64,000 bases of DNA from Paenibacillus lentus (GCF_003931855.1 NZ_CP034248.1:62001-126000); one strand, 5' to 3'; shown: positions 18,613 to 26,853, counted from the stretch's first letter. Notes: generated from the sequence alone by a model not told the origin. Made by a program: numbers and translations.

Positions 18613-18664
18613 CTTAATTGTTAACCTCATACATGAATTTAGGTTAACAATTAAGTTTCGTCAA
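18613..18664 (-). promoter_or_regulatory. SigA-type promoter overlapped by a BirA-type operator
   Basis: A perfect 15-bp inverted repeat (CTTAATTGTTAACCT at 18613-18627, complement at 18641-18655) contains TTGTTAACC-N15-GGTTAACAA, matching the BirA biotin-repressor consensus in half-sites and spacing. On the minus strand, TTGACG (18659-18664) and TAAATT (18636-18641) are separated by 17 bases, so the dyad covers the spacer and the -10. This should repress the YkoE-type gene and its ATPase when biotin is plentiful. Confidence 0.75.
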
Positions 18665-18683
18665 GACTTTTTTTTCAGGGCAG

Positions 18684-19442
18684 CTATAAAAGCAGCAGTA
18701 TCACAAGTGCGAAGATGCTAGTGAAACAGACGACATAACCGCTAATCCCTATCCTTACATCACGGAAATAGGTACGGTTCTCAAAGGCTCCAAATCCCTT
18801 GGCATCCATCGCTCCGGCAGTTTGCTGAACACGGCGGATCGCCCCCGCAAAAATAGAGAACAACTGACTGCGGCCCATCGTTAGGCGCTCTTTAATACCG
18901 CGTGGAGCCCGTCCTCCGCGTATTTTCCGTGCGGCATTGGTTATTTTGGCCTCTGCTTCTAATAAGGGCAGAAAGGTCAATGCCATAGATATCCCAAACA
19001 GGAAACGGTAGGGCAGTTTTAGCCGCTGAGCCATAATGACGATAAAGTCCTTGGCATCCGTAGATTCAATATAGATCAGCGATGAGAGGAACAATACCAT
19101 CATTCGCAATGTAACGGCCGCCCCGTGAAGCAGCCCAACTTCGGTCAATGAAAATGGCCCCAAGGTTAAATAAATCTGTCCTGCAGCGGCTGAGATCGAT
19201 GTCAGAATAAATAGCGGCAACCCAAAGCCCGCGATAAATAATACTCTTCTGCCTAGCCGCCCCATACTCATTCCCGCTCCAGCTATAGCAGCAACCAAGA
19301 CGAACAACAGCATCACAGCTTGCGGAATCGGGTGCTCCATACGCATCGCCAAAATAGCCAAACAGAACAAAGCCACCAGTTTGCTTAACGGATCGAGTCG
19401 CTCTAGCGGAAATTTTTTTGCAATTCCCCCTTGTGTCACCAT
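18684..19442 (-). CDS. ECF transporter T component (EcfT/CbiQ family)
   Basis: The transmembrane coupling subunit has 252 residues and about five to six helices. The coupling-helix signature appears as ARKIRGGRAPRGIKERL near residue 165, equivalent to the A-R-G motifs that dock on the ATPases. GGGAGG lies before the ATG. It overlaps the upstream acetyltransferase gene by seven bases but is separated from the S-component gene by a promoter/operator, so expression of T may differ from that of S and A. Confidence 0.88.
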   Translation of the reverse strand: MVTQGGIAKKFPLERLDPLSKLVALFCLAILAMRMEHPIPQAVMLLFVLVAAIAGAGMSMGRLGRRVLFIAGFGLPLFILTSISAAAGQIYLTLGPFSLTEVGLLHGAAVTLRMMVLFLSSLIYIESTDAKDFIVIMAQRLKLPYRFLFGISMALTFLPLLEAEAKITNAARKIRGGRAPRGIKERLTMGRSQLFSIFAGAIRRVQQTAGAMDAKGFGAFENRTYFRDVRIGISGYVVCFTSIFALVILLLL

Positions 19443-20011
19443 GCTTTTCCTCCCGAATAATATTCTTGCCTGAGCAGCGAAAACATCAGCAAATCCACAA
19501 AACCATCCTCCGTCTTCTGGTACTGCCGAAGCAAACCTTCTTCCGTAAAATCAAAAGCCCGAAGCAGCCTTTGGGAAGCAGCATTGTGCGGGTGCACAAG
19601 CGCCTCAATCCGGTTTAAGCCTATCGTCTGGTAGCCGTAGGACAGAACCATACGCATCGCCTCCGACATGTATCCGTGTCCCCAATATTCCTTGCCTAAA
19701 TCATATCCGATTTCCCCGCGATAGGACCCCGACAGCTCCCAAACGTTAAAGCCGCAGCTGCCTATCAATTGTCCCTCTTCCTTCAATTCGATTCCCCAGC
19801 GTAAAGCATCCTCACTCTCCGACAGTGTGTTTAACAATTGAATCATTTCCAATGTATCCTCCACAGAGGCAAATGGAGGGATATTCATATATTTAACGAC
19901 CTCAGGATCGCTCCAAAATTGAAACATCCGCTGGGCATCTGCTCGCTCCATTTTTCTTAAACGCAATCGTTCGCTTTCAATAACGGGTATATATCCCCCG
20001 CATCTATACAA
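19436..20011 (-). CDS. GNAT-family N-acetyltransferase (RimJ/RimL type)
   Basis: The roughly 191-residue protein opens with ERLRLRKMERADA and carries the acetyl-CoA binding region EIGYDLGKEYWGHGYMSEA and the C-terminal HPHNAASQRLLRAFDF, all typical of the RimJ/RimL-like group that acetylates protein N-termini or small amines. The TTG at 20011 is preferred because AAAGGAG lies eight bases upstream; a GTG at 20020 overlaps that site. It is translationally linked to the EcfT gene. Confidence 0.85.
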   Translation of the reverse strand: MYRCGGYIPVIESERLRLRKMERADAQRMFQFWSDPEVVKYMNIPPFASVEDTLEMIQLLNTLSESEDALRWGIELKEEGQLIGSCGFNVWELSGSYRGEIGYDLGKEYWGHGYMSEAMRMVLSYGYQTIGLNRIEALVHPHNAASQRLLRAFDFTEEGLLRQYQKTEDGFVDLLMFSLLRQEYYSGGKAW

Positions 20012-20188
20012 TTTCATCACTCCTTTTAAGACATACCTATATAGCTAATCACAAACAAGGAGGATGAGTCAAAGATAAATTAATTTGAACCAATTTTTTG
20101 AAACTTCTTCGATTTTCTTGCCTTGATTTCGGTGATACTATGATACAAAGAGATAAATATCGGAGGAAATATAGGAGGATACCTGCAT

Positions 20189-21136
20189 ATGGTTTACACC
20201 ATTCTAATCATTATTATACTGGTGGTTGTGCTCGCTGCCAGTCTCTTAACACGCTTTGCGGTTCGACAAATCACTCAAATGAAATTGCAGACCTATGAGA
20301 ATATATTCGCCTACCTGGAGAAAACAGGCATTTACTCGCGAGACCGTTTTGAAATGCTCGCTAAAAAGGAAGTGAAGGTCATTTCCAGGGATGGACTTGC
20401 TTTAAGCGGCTACGTATTGGAAAACTTCCCTGACTCCAAGCAGTGGGTCATTATCGTCCATGGCTACACCGTATCGTTGCACGTATCTGCTCAGTACGTA
20501 GATATGTTCCAAGAGGAAGGATTCAACGTTCTGCTCATCGACCAGCGCCGACACGGTAATAGCGAAGGAGAATATACAACCTACGGTTACCATGAGAAGC
20601 ACGATGTGCAAACTTGGGTAACCTGGCTGCTGGACCATTACGGCCGCGATCTCATCATCGGCTTACATGGCCAATCCTTTGGCGGGGGAACAGTTCTGGA
20701 GTATCTCTCCATCGCCCATCCAAATGTCAAATTCGTAATCGCCGATTGTCCTTACTCCGATTTGACAGAACTTATGACTTACCAACTCCGCGTGCTAAAT
20801 AAAATCCCCGCCTTTCCGTTCCTACCCCTGATTGACAGGCGACTGGAACGAAAAGCGGGGTTCAGGCTAAAGCAGGTAAGTCCGCTTAAAACGGTAGAAC
20901 AAAGTACGATACCCGTTATGTTTGTGCACGGCACGCAAGACGATTATGTACCTACTCACATGAGTAAAGATCTGTATGAACATAAGCCAGAGCCTAAAAA
21001 ATTGCTGCTCATAGAGGGGGCTCAACATGCCGACGCCTATAGCGTCGATCCGAAACGGTATTCGGAAGAAGTGCATTCCTTTATCCGAGAAGCGTTGGCT
21101 ACTCCAGCCGTAAAATCTTGCCTGCCCAGCATTTGA
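20189..21136 (+). CDS. membrane-anchored alpha/beta hydrolase
   Basis: The 315-residue protein has an N-terminal hydrophobic anchor (about residues 3-20), an oxyanion strand VIIVHGYTVS, nucleophile elbow GLHGQSFGGG with the catalytic Ser, Asp in HGTQDDYVP and His in EGAQHADAY. It resembles the YqkD-like serine hydrolases of Bacillales, probably facing outside the membrane. AGGAGGAT lies eight bases before the ATG. Its last 100 bases overlap the antisense end of the Spo0E-family gene. Confidence 0.87.
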   Translation: MVYTILIIIILVVVLAASLLTRFAVRQITQMKLQTYENIFAYLEKTGIYSRDRFEMLAKKEVKVISRDGLALSGYVLENFPDSKQWVIIVHGYTVSLHVSAQYVDMFQEEGFNVLLIDQRRHGNSEGEYTTYGYHEKHDVQTWVTWLLDHYGRDLIIGLHGQSFGGGTVLEYLSIAHPNVKFVIADCPYSDLTELMTYQLRVLNKIPAFPFLPLIDRRLERKAGFRLKQVSPLKTVEQSTIPVMFVHGTQDDYVPTHMSKDLYEHKPEPKKLLLIEGAQHADAYSVDPKRYSEEVHSFIREALATPAVKSCLPSI

Positions 21137-21324
21137 TTCTGAGCTTGTACAATATATTTATCGAGACGCTGACTTAACTCCAGCACCGTCTCACTACTAA
21201 AATTGCTGCTGTCCGCAGCATTCATTAACTCTAATCGTAGGTTTTCGATCGTGTCCATAAGTTCCCCGCTAACTTTGGGGCGATTGGTGTGCCGGCCCAT
21301 GCTACACAGTGCCTCGTAAGCCAT
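21037..21324 (-). CDS. Spo0E-family aspartyl-phosphate phosphatase
   Basis: Spo0E-like proteins dephosphorylate Spo0A~P and so restrain sporulation. The core IENLRLELMNAA...VLELSQRLDKYIVQ (residues about 22-55) matches the two-helix Spo0E fold with the SxxLD signature. The 95-residue protein starts at the ATG preceded by GAAGGTG; the longer reading from 21381 has no site. The C-terminal 33 residues lie antisense within the end of the hydrolase gene and look non-conserved. Confidence 0.82.
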   Translation of the reverse strand: MAYEALCSMGRHTNRPKVSGELMDTIENLRLELMNAADSSNFSSETVLELSQRLDKYIVQAQNQMLGRQDFTAGVANASRIKECTSSEYRFGSTL

Positions 21325-21475
21325 AAATTCACCTTCTCTCTTCTGGTCCACTCCATCATAACCCATGATGACAAAAAACATATTCTTAAAAATAGAAAAA
21401 TATTAACATTATTTGTCGATCTTTAGGAGATAGGAGCGAGCCAGGGAACTTCTCCCTGACTCGCTTCTCCTCTAT

Positions 21476-23002
21476 TTATCGATTCTCTATCATTTCCCTA
21501 GATCGCTCTATGATGTCCAGGGATATCCCGAGCTTGCTCGCGATTTCAATTGCATAGCTCTGGCCCGCCTGGCCGATCGTCAAACGATACAGCGGCATTA
21601 ACGTCTCAGGGTCGAATTCCATACGGGCATTCTGAAAGCCCTCCGTTTGTGCGGCAAATGTTTTGAGCTCATTAAAATGGGTGGTAACTAGAACCGTCGC
21701 TCCCAGGCGGTTTAACTCTTCAAGGATCGCTATCGATAAGGCGATTCCTTCTCCGGGGTCGGTTCCTGCCGCCAATTCATCGATCAGAAGCAGCGTATTC
21801 GGACCCGCTTCGCGAATCATGGAGACCAAGCTCTTAATTTGTGCAGAGAAGGTGCTTAACGATTGCTCCAGATTTTGACCATCGCCAATCACAGCCATAA
21901 TGCGGTTAAAGATGGCAAATCTGCTGCCAGGATTTACCGGAACAAGCAGACCCGATTGCACCATTAAGGCGAGCAATCCAAATGTTTTCAGGACAACAGT
22001 TTTCCCGCCTGTGTTGGGCCCTGTAATGATAAGCGTCTTGTAGGTGGAGCCAATGGCCAAATCCAGCGGCACCATCGTTTTAAGTAAATGCGGATGACGC
22101 GCTCCCAAAATTCTGCTCCCCCCGTCCTCACAAATTTGAACGGCCACGCCATCCATAGTCATTGCATACTTGGCTTTGGCGAAAATAAAATCATATGTGC
22201 CCGTGATCTCAATATTTTGCGACAGCTCATGCGCTTCTTTTTCCACCATTTCTGTCAAAACCCCGAGAATTTTAGCTTCCTCACGCGCTTCATCCCCGGC
22301 CAGCACCTCCAGCTCAGCTTGGAGCGATGCTACTTCATCCGGTTCTATAAATACCGTCTGACCGCTCGTAGATTGATCCAAGCTTTTTCCTTTGACCTGC
22401 CTGTAGTAATCCTTTTTCACTGGAATCACATATCTGCCGCCTCGCATACTGACCAAATTCTCTTGCAGGATGGCGGCGTGCCTGGACATGACCGCGTTCA
22501 GCTTCTTCTGGATTTTATCCTTTAACATCGCCATCTTACGGCGAATTTTCTCAAGTTCGCGGCTGGCACCATCCAGAATGACCCCATGGCGAATGCAGCG
22601 CTGTATCTCCTGCTGTAAATGCGGCAATTCATACAGCGAAGCCGCGTAAATCCCGATTCGGGGAGCAAGCTCGCCCTTGGATGCCATATACTTTTTAAGC
22701 TGCCCGCAGCTTTGCAGAAACGTCTGAATAGCCGTAAAATCTTTCTCTGTGAACAGATACCCCGTACCAATTAGAGCTACAACATTTTCAATGCCTTCCA
22801 GCGAAGGCAATGGAATACTCGTTCCTGCCATTAGCAGTGTCTTGGCATCCACCGTCTCCTCCATCGCCTGCTCAATCTGCGCTCTCCGTTCCATCGGGAA
22901 CAGCTTCTTAATCCGTAACTTGCCTTCATAAGATACGGCGTAGCTTGCCAGCTCCTCTTTAATCTTGTCGTATTCCAACATGCCCAATGTAAATGATTCC
23001 AT
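21476..23002 (-). CDS. MutS2-like ATPase lacking the Smr nuclease domain
   Basis: The 508-residue protein has the MutS-type core and clamp helices (about residues 1-310) and a MutS ATPase domain with Walker A GPNTGGKT near 315, the motif GDGQNLEQSLSTFSAQI, Walker B LLIDELAAGTDP and ATVLVTTHFNELK. Full-length MutS2 is about 780-790 residues with a KOW and a C-terminal Smr endonuclease; here the protein stops soon after the ATPase domain. MutS2 of B. subtilis is known as a ribosome-collision factor. The ATG at 23002 is preferred with GGAGG nine bases upstream. A long leader with an attenuator precedes it. Confidence 0.85.
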   Translation of the reverse strand: MESFTLGMLEYDKIKEELASYAVSYEGKLRIKKLFPMERRAQIEQAMEETVDAKTLLMAGTSIPLPSLEGIENVVALIGTGYLFTEKDFTAIQTFLQSCGQLKKYMASKGELAPRIGIYAASLYELPHLQQEIQRCIRHGVILDGASRELEKIRRKMAMLKDKIQKKLNAVMSRHAAILQENLVSMRGGRYVIPVKKDYYRQVKGKSLDQSTSGQTVFIEPDEVASLQAELEVLAGDEAREEAKILGVLTEMVEKEAHELSQNIEITGTYDFIFAKAKYAMTMDGVAVQICEDGGSRILGARHPHLLKTMVPLDLAIGSTYKTLIITGPNTGGKTVVLKTFGLLALMVQSGLLVPVNPGSRFAIFNRIMAVIGDGQNLEQSLSTFSAQIKSLVSMIREAGPNTLLLIDELAAGTDPGEGIALSIAILEELNRLGATVLVTTHFNELKTFAAQTEGFQNARMEFDPETLMPLYRLTIGQAGQSYAIEIASKLGISLDIIERSREMIENR

Positions 23003-23042
23003 GATCGCTAGCCTCCATTTCTTCCTCTTAAATTTGTACAAC

Positions 23043-23083
23043 AAAAAAAGGGCGTAAGAATGCACATAGCGCATCCCTAGCCC
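23043..23083 (-). terminator. second intrinsic terminator in the MutS2-like leader
   Basis: On the minus strand GGGC...GATGC(loop)GCATTC...GCCC is followed by seven T (complement of 23043-23049), immediately before the ribosome-binding site of the MutS2-like gene. It is less perfect than the upstream hairpin. Confidence 0.55.
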
Positions 23084-23116
23084 TTGTATCCTTAGCTGTC
23101 CGCATATTCAGAAAAT

Positions 23117-23144
23117 AAAAAAACCGTGCTGAACAACAGCACGG
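23117..23144 (-). terminator. intrinsic terminator/attenuator in the MutS2-like leader
   Basis: A perfect 8-bp stem CCGTGCTG/CAGCACGG with loop TTGTT is followed by seven T on the minus strand. It lies inside the 5' leader, before the gene, so it should act as an attenuator. Confidence 0.85.
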
Positions 23145-23196
23145 AGTTAGATTCCGAATACAAACAGCAATAAAGGCGCCGTATGATGTCCCGCGT

Positions 23197-23314
23197 GTTC
23201 TTAACTAAATTCACAGACCGCAATTCAGGTACACGAAGCTAGGCGCACGTTGTAGAGATAACGGCACTTCTATCGTACGAATGACAGTCCATATGAAATT
23301 AATTAGTTAAGAAC
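23197..23314 (-). promoter_or_regulatory. leader RNA pairing element (12-bp inverted repeat)
   Basis: GTTCTTAACTAA (23197-23208) is exactly complementary to TTAGTTAAGAAC (23303-23314). The distal arm covers the last codons and stop of the leader peptide, so a ribosome held on the leader ORF would free the proximal arm and change folding upstream of the terminators. Confidence 0.65.
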
Positions 23315-23326
23315 GACTACCAACAT
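23303..23326 (-). CDS. leader peptide MLVVVLN
   Basis: A seven-codon ORF, ATG to TAA, has a near-ideal ribosome-binding site (AAAGGAG, eight bases upstream). It lies just after a promoter and before a pairing element and two terminators. Short hydrophobic leader peptides of this kind precede ribosome-targeting antibiotic resistance genes in Firmicutes, where drug-stalled ribosomes trigger read-through. Translation is inferred, not shown. Confidence 0.65.
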   Translation of the reverse strand: MLVVVLN

Positions 23327-23354
23327 CAAATTCTCTCCTTTAACGAGGTTATGT

Positions 23355-23388
23355 ATAATTTAACAGCATTTACGGCTTCTAGTCAATG
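23355..23388 (-). promoter_or_regulatory. SigA-type promoter of the MutS2-like leader
   Basis: On the minus strand TTGACT is followed 17 bases later by TTAAAT (or 18 by TAAATT), a good vegetative promoter. The start point would fall about 20-30 bases before the leader-peptide ribosome-binding site. Coordinates are approximate. Confidence 0.6.
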
Positions 23389-23527
23389 ATGAGCTTCCTT
23401 GAACGATATTTTCATCTGCCTGTAATATGAGGTATTATATAAAAGTATTTATCCACTAATGTAAACGGAGTGTAAGCAGCAAAGGCGCTTTCGCTCCCAG
23501 CTATATTTTTGAAAGGAAGGGAACATT

Positions 23528-25393
23528 GTGTCTTTACTACATCGGATCCGTCCATCCAATATGAAGCCATTCGTTTTTTTCTCGATCATTATGGTTTTGA
23601 AAATCTACATTACCTGGCTCGCTGTTTTCGATGGGGCACAGCCCTGGGGGCCGTTGCTGAAGGAAATCCCATTTATCTGGATCGCCTTCATCCTAATTGA
23701 ATGGTTCTCCTCCAAACGCAAAATCGGGATTTACCTTGGAGTGAATTTCATTATTACCGCCGTTCTTTTTGCCGTCATTATGTATTATAAATATTACGGT
23801 GTGATCGTTAATCCTAATGCACTGCAGCAGGTTAACCAGGTAACCGCAGTCAAGAATAGCGTCTTCTCGCTGCTCTCGCCACACTACCTGCTGATCTTTC
23901 TAGACATTGTGGTACTGGGATTTTGGCTGATGCGAAAAAAACGATCCTGCGTTATCAAGAGCTTCTTCAATCTTAAACGGATTAGAGGAAGTGTTGCGGC
24001 CGTGATCTTCTCGGTCTCTCTTGCTCTATGCGTTTTCAACATTTGGCCGAACCGAGCCACTATGAACGAAATCAAACAAGCGGAGCAAATGGGGATTCTC
24101 AATTATGAGACATACACCATATTTAAAAGCAAAGAACCGGAGCTGACCGATAAGAGGGAGATATCGCAAGCCAAAATAAATGAACTCAAGGGGATTACTC
24201 CTGTCGCTGAGCCCGCTTATTTTGGAGCAGCACAAGACAAGAACGTCATCATCATTCAAATGGAATCCTTCCAAAATTTCTTGATCGATTTCAAGATTGA
24301 CGGACAGGAAGTGACCCCGACGATGAATAAATTGGCACGGGACAATATTTACTTCAGACATTTCTATCAAATGGTCGGCCAAGGCAATACCTCGGATGCT
24401 GAATTCGTCGTCAATACGTCCTTTTACATTCCTTATAACGAGGCAGCGACGCAAAATTATGCTTCCAAACAGCTTCCGAGCTTGCCGAAGTTGCTCAAAG
24501 CCCAAGGCTATGATACGGCAACCTTCCATACGAATGTCGTTGACTTCTGGAATCGCCGTGCTCTGTATAATGCAATCGGATTTGACCGTTTTTACGATAA
24601 AACGTATTTCGGCAGCGAGGACACCGTCTTCTTCGGCCCTTCGGACGAGGTGCTGTACACGAAAACGATCGACGAAATTCAAAAAATGTATGATGCGGAT
24701 CATCCGTTCTACGCCCATGTACTCTCTATGACCGCGCACCATCCTTATACCCTGCCGAATGAGAAACGCAGCTTCCCATTGCCTGAACGCTATCAGGACA
24801 ATATGGTCGGCGACTATATCCAGGCGCAAAATTATGCAGATCAGGCGCTTGGCAAGTTCATCGAGGAGCTGAAGGAGAGAGGTATTTGGGACGACAGCAT
24901 AGTATTGATTTATGGCGACCATCTCGGCCTGCCGATGTATTCTCTGGACAAACAGGGGCTAGAGCTGATGAAGGAGATCTATGGCAAGGAATATAGCTAT
25001 ATCGATATGATTAATATACCGCTGATTGTTTCGGCTCCAAATATGTCCGAGCCCGCAGTACTAGATACGGTTGGCGGTCAAGTAGACATTTTACCTACCT
25101 TGGCCAATCTATTAGGAATCTCATTAGATCAGCAGATCCACTTCGGCCAAGATTTATTCAATCAAACGTATAACCTGCTGCCACAGCGGTATTATTTGCC
25201 TTCAGGATCATTCCTGAATGATAAAGCTTTATTCCTGCCTGGCATCGAATATCAGGACGGAATCCATTTTCCATTTCATGAAGCTCAAGCGTCGCAACAT
25301 CTTACTACAGAAAAAGAGTATGACCGCGCCCTGCAATTGCTGCATTTATCCGACAGCTACGTGCGTCAGCTCCCGGATGTCCCCATAGAATAA
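23528..25393 (+). CDS. LTA synthase family sulfatase-fold protein (LtaS-like)
   Basis: LtaS-type enzymes polymerise glycerol phosphate from phosphatidylglycerol onto lipoteichoic acid outside the membrane. The 621-residue protein has about five N-terminal helices (to about residue 180) and an extracellular sulfatase-like domain. Visible are the first metal site in NVIIIQMESFQNF, the catalytic Thr in QGNTSDAEF near residue 296, and the distal metal sites YGDHLGLP and AHHPY. The GTG start has AAAGGAAGGG upstream. LtaS and its paralogues YfnI, YqgS and YvgJ cannot be separated by eye. Confidence 0.9.
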   Translation: MSLLHRIRPSNMKPFVFFSIIMVLKIYITWLAVFDGAQPWGPLLKEIPFIWIAFILIEWFSSKRKIGIYLGVNFIITAVLFAVIMYYKYYGVIVNPNALQQVNQVTAVKNSVFSLLSPHYLLIFLDIVVLGFWLMRKKRSCVIKSFFNLKRIRGSVAAVIFSVSLALCVFNIWPNRATMNEIKQAEQMGILNYETYTIFKSKEPELTDKREISQAKINELKGITPVAEPAYFGAAQDKNVIIIQMESFQNFLIDFKIDGQEVTPTMNKLARDNIYFRHFYQMVGQGNTSDAEFVVNTSFYIPYNEAATQNYASKQLPSLPKLLKAQGYDTATFHTNVVDFWNRRALYNAIGFDRFYDKTYFGSEDTVFFGPSDEVLYTKTIDEIQKMYDADHPFYAHVLSMTAHHPYTLPNEKRSFPLPERYQDNMVGDYIQAQNYADQALGKFIEELKERGIWDDSIVLIYGDHLGLPMYSLDKQGLELMKEIYGKEYSYIDMINIPLIVSAPNMSEPAVLDTVGGQVDILPTLANLLGISLDQQIHFGQDLFNQTYNLLPQRYYLPSGSFLNDKALFLPGIEYQDGIHFPFHEAQASQHLTTEKEYDRALQLLHLSDSYVRQLPDVPIE

Positions 25394-25423
25394 TTTGTAC
25401 CAATATTAAATTACCACTACATG

Positions 25424-25470
25424 AAAAACCGGTCGTTCAAGAAGTTTTTTCTCGGCGACCGGTTTTTTTT
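25424..25470 (+). terminator. terminator of the LTA synthase gene
   Basis: AAAAACCGGTCG pairs with CGACCGGTTTTTTTT across a loop of about 20 bases; the right arm runs into eight T. It marks the left edge of the toxin island. Confidence 0.85.
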
Positions 25471-25513
25471 GGTTCTCAATTTAACTCGACCTCGTCAAAA
25501 CAAGTTTCTATAC

Positions 25514-25918
25514 TCACTCTACATCCAGGATCGTTACCTCGTACATCTTATTAATTTTTGTATCTATCGGTACCATCGCAAAGTATTGTTGATCATTATG
25601 TAGAACAAATTGAACTAACTTCGTTTTTAAACCCTTCCCACATTCTCCAAATCAGTAATTGCATTTTCAAAATCTGCTTTTATTGTTTCAATGTTGTTTC
25701 CTAAAGAGTATTTTGCCCTAATGTTCTCCATCTCATATAGAAAGTTACTTAAGTATCTTCCCTCAATAATACTATGATTATCATTAGGATTTCTTTGAAT
25801 ACCATTTTTAATTTCCTCTTTTAAACTGTTAATATCCTCCCTATTTTCTTCAATAAATTCGATATTTAATCCAATTCCTCTCTCAATTCATCTTCATTAC
25901 ATAAATGATCTCGCAGCA
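25514..25918 (-). pseudogene. PoNi-like (DUF1910/1911) immunity remnant, chimeric and frameshifted
   Basis: The minus strand reads MLRDHLCNEDEL... then the helix-rich block YLSNFLYEMENIRAKYSLG and FENAITDLENVG, nearly identical to the copy at 31507-31891 but with a one-base deletion near 25890. After ENVG the similarity stops and a different 33-codon fragment (VQFVLHNDQQYFAMVPID...) follows in another frame to a TGA at 25514. The PoNi-type call rests on the helix pattern and the DLLW-type motif visible in the other copies. It is a dead fragment fused to a second dead fragment. Confidence 0.65.
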
Positions 25919-26003
25919 TATTTCAATCCTCCTTACTCTTATTAAGGCCTCAGTTTCATTAGCCACTTACTACAATTACTAGTTCCTATTGTTCATTTAC
26001 AAA

Positions 26004-26216
26004 TCATCGATGTCTTAACTCGTATATATCCTCTATCGTTTCCTGTAATCGGAATACGATTTTATTATTTAAGGGTCGTTCCCCATAGATAATAGAATAA
26101 AAAAAGTCAAACACTCTCAAGCTATTTATCATTTTATCAATTGAAAAATTAGGCTTCACTCGATAAAAAATTCCATTTTCCCCATATACTTTATCGGACA
26201 TTCTTTTCCATCTCAT
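26004..26216 (-). CDS. 70-residue hypothetical protein, probable immunity fragment
   Basis: The helical, charged protein contains FSIDKMINSLRVFDFFYSIIYG followed by RLQETIEDIYELRH in broken similarity to no family I can name. It begins with adjacent candidate starts but no clear ribosome-binding site. The second copy (31984-32196) has an in-frame TGA, which argues that neither copy is under selection. Probably a remnant of an immunity gene. Confidence 0.4.
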   Translation of the reverse strand: MRWKRMSDKVYGENGIFYRVKPNFSIDKMINSLRVFDFFYSIIYGERPLNNKIVFRLQETIEDIYELRHR

Positions 26217-26247
26217 AAGTTAGGATTGCGGAAAACTCAAAATTAAA

Positions 26248-26280
26248 AGCGACCATCTATTTAATCTAGATGACCGCCCA
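26248..26280 (-). terminator. terminator in direct repeat copy A
   Basis: On the minus strand GCGGTCATCTA and TAGATGGTCGC pair across seven bases, then TTTTAATTTT. The same hairpin recurs at about 32219-32251 in copy B. Confidence 0.7.
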
Positions 26281-26292
26281 ATGAAACCTTAA

Positions 26293-26845
26293 TCATATTT
26301 GTTTTAACATGATTTCCCTAACACCATTATCAAATTTGGCTCCTTCTATGTTAGCCCCCTTCCAGGTAACACCATCAAGATCTGCATTAGTGAAATCAGC
26401 TTCTTGAAAATTACCATTAGTTAAATGGGCTCCTGATAAGTTTACACCAGTAAAGTTCGCTCTTATAGCTTGAACATTAGATAAATCAGCGTCAATAAAG
26501 TCAGATTCCGAAAAAATCTCCACCTAAGAGATTTGCACCATTAAAGATCGTTTTATCAAAGAACGCTTCTACCGCACTTATATCTGTTAGATTCGCATTC
26601 CGGAATGTAGCCTCAATAAGAGTCGTTCCTGATAAATTACCATAAGAAAATTCGGCCTCATCAAAGCAAGTTTCTATACAGGTACTAACCCAGATCTCTG
26701 CATGTTTCAGCTGTGCTTTACGAAGATTCGCCTCACTGAAGACACAGTCCGCTATATCCGCTTCTTCCAAGTTACAGTTTTCAAGATTGGCTTTATCAAA
26801 TTCACAATCACGAAATGAAACATTGCTGCTCTGAGATTAGCATAA
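26293..26845 (-). pseudogene. frameshifted pentapeptide-repeat protein
   Basis: Two adjoining open pieces (26501-26770 and 26293-26523) encode A(D/N)LXX repeats such as ADLSNVQAIRANFTGVNLSG and GNLSGTTLIEATFRNANLTD. They are in different frames, joined near 26515, and similarity (FRDCEFDKANLENCNLEEAD) runs upstream to about 26815 in a third frame. The protein is related to, but not a copy of, the intact pentapeptide protein at 38218-39441. Two or more frameshifts and no start codon indicate a dead gene. Confidence 0.8.
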
Positions 26846-26853
26846 ATGAAAAA

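Larger units (their letters stand above)
25632..26307. repeat. 676-bp direct repeat, copy A
   Basis: It is nearly identical, base for base, to 31603-32278 (offset 5971) in the same orientation. Each copy holds the PoNi-like 5' part, a spacer, a small ORF of 70 codons and a terminator. Differences include single-base indels near 25890 and 26020 and substitutions that break the small ORF in copy B. Confidence 0.9.

Noticed and set aside
23050..23326. T-box or other known metabolite riboswitch upstream of the MutS2-like gene
   Set aside because: No T-box sequence or other conserved aptamer was recognised; the leader ORF and pairing arms fit translational attenuation better.
24026..24922. Minus-strand ORF of 298 codons opposite the LTA synthase gene
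   Set aside because: The plus-strand protein has full catalytic motifs, so this is its antisense shadow.
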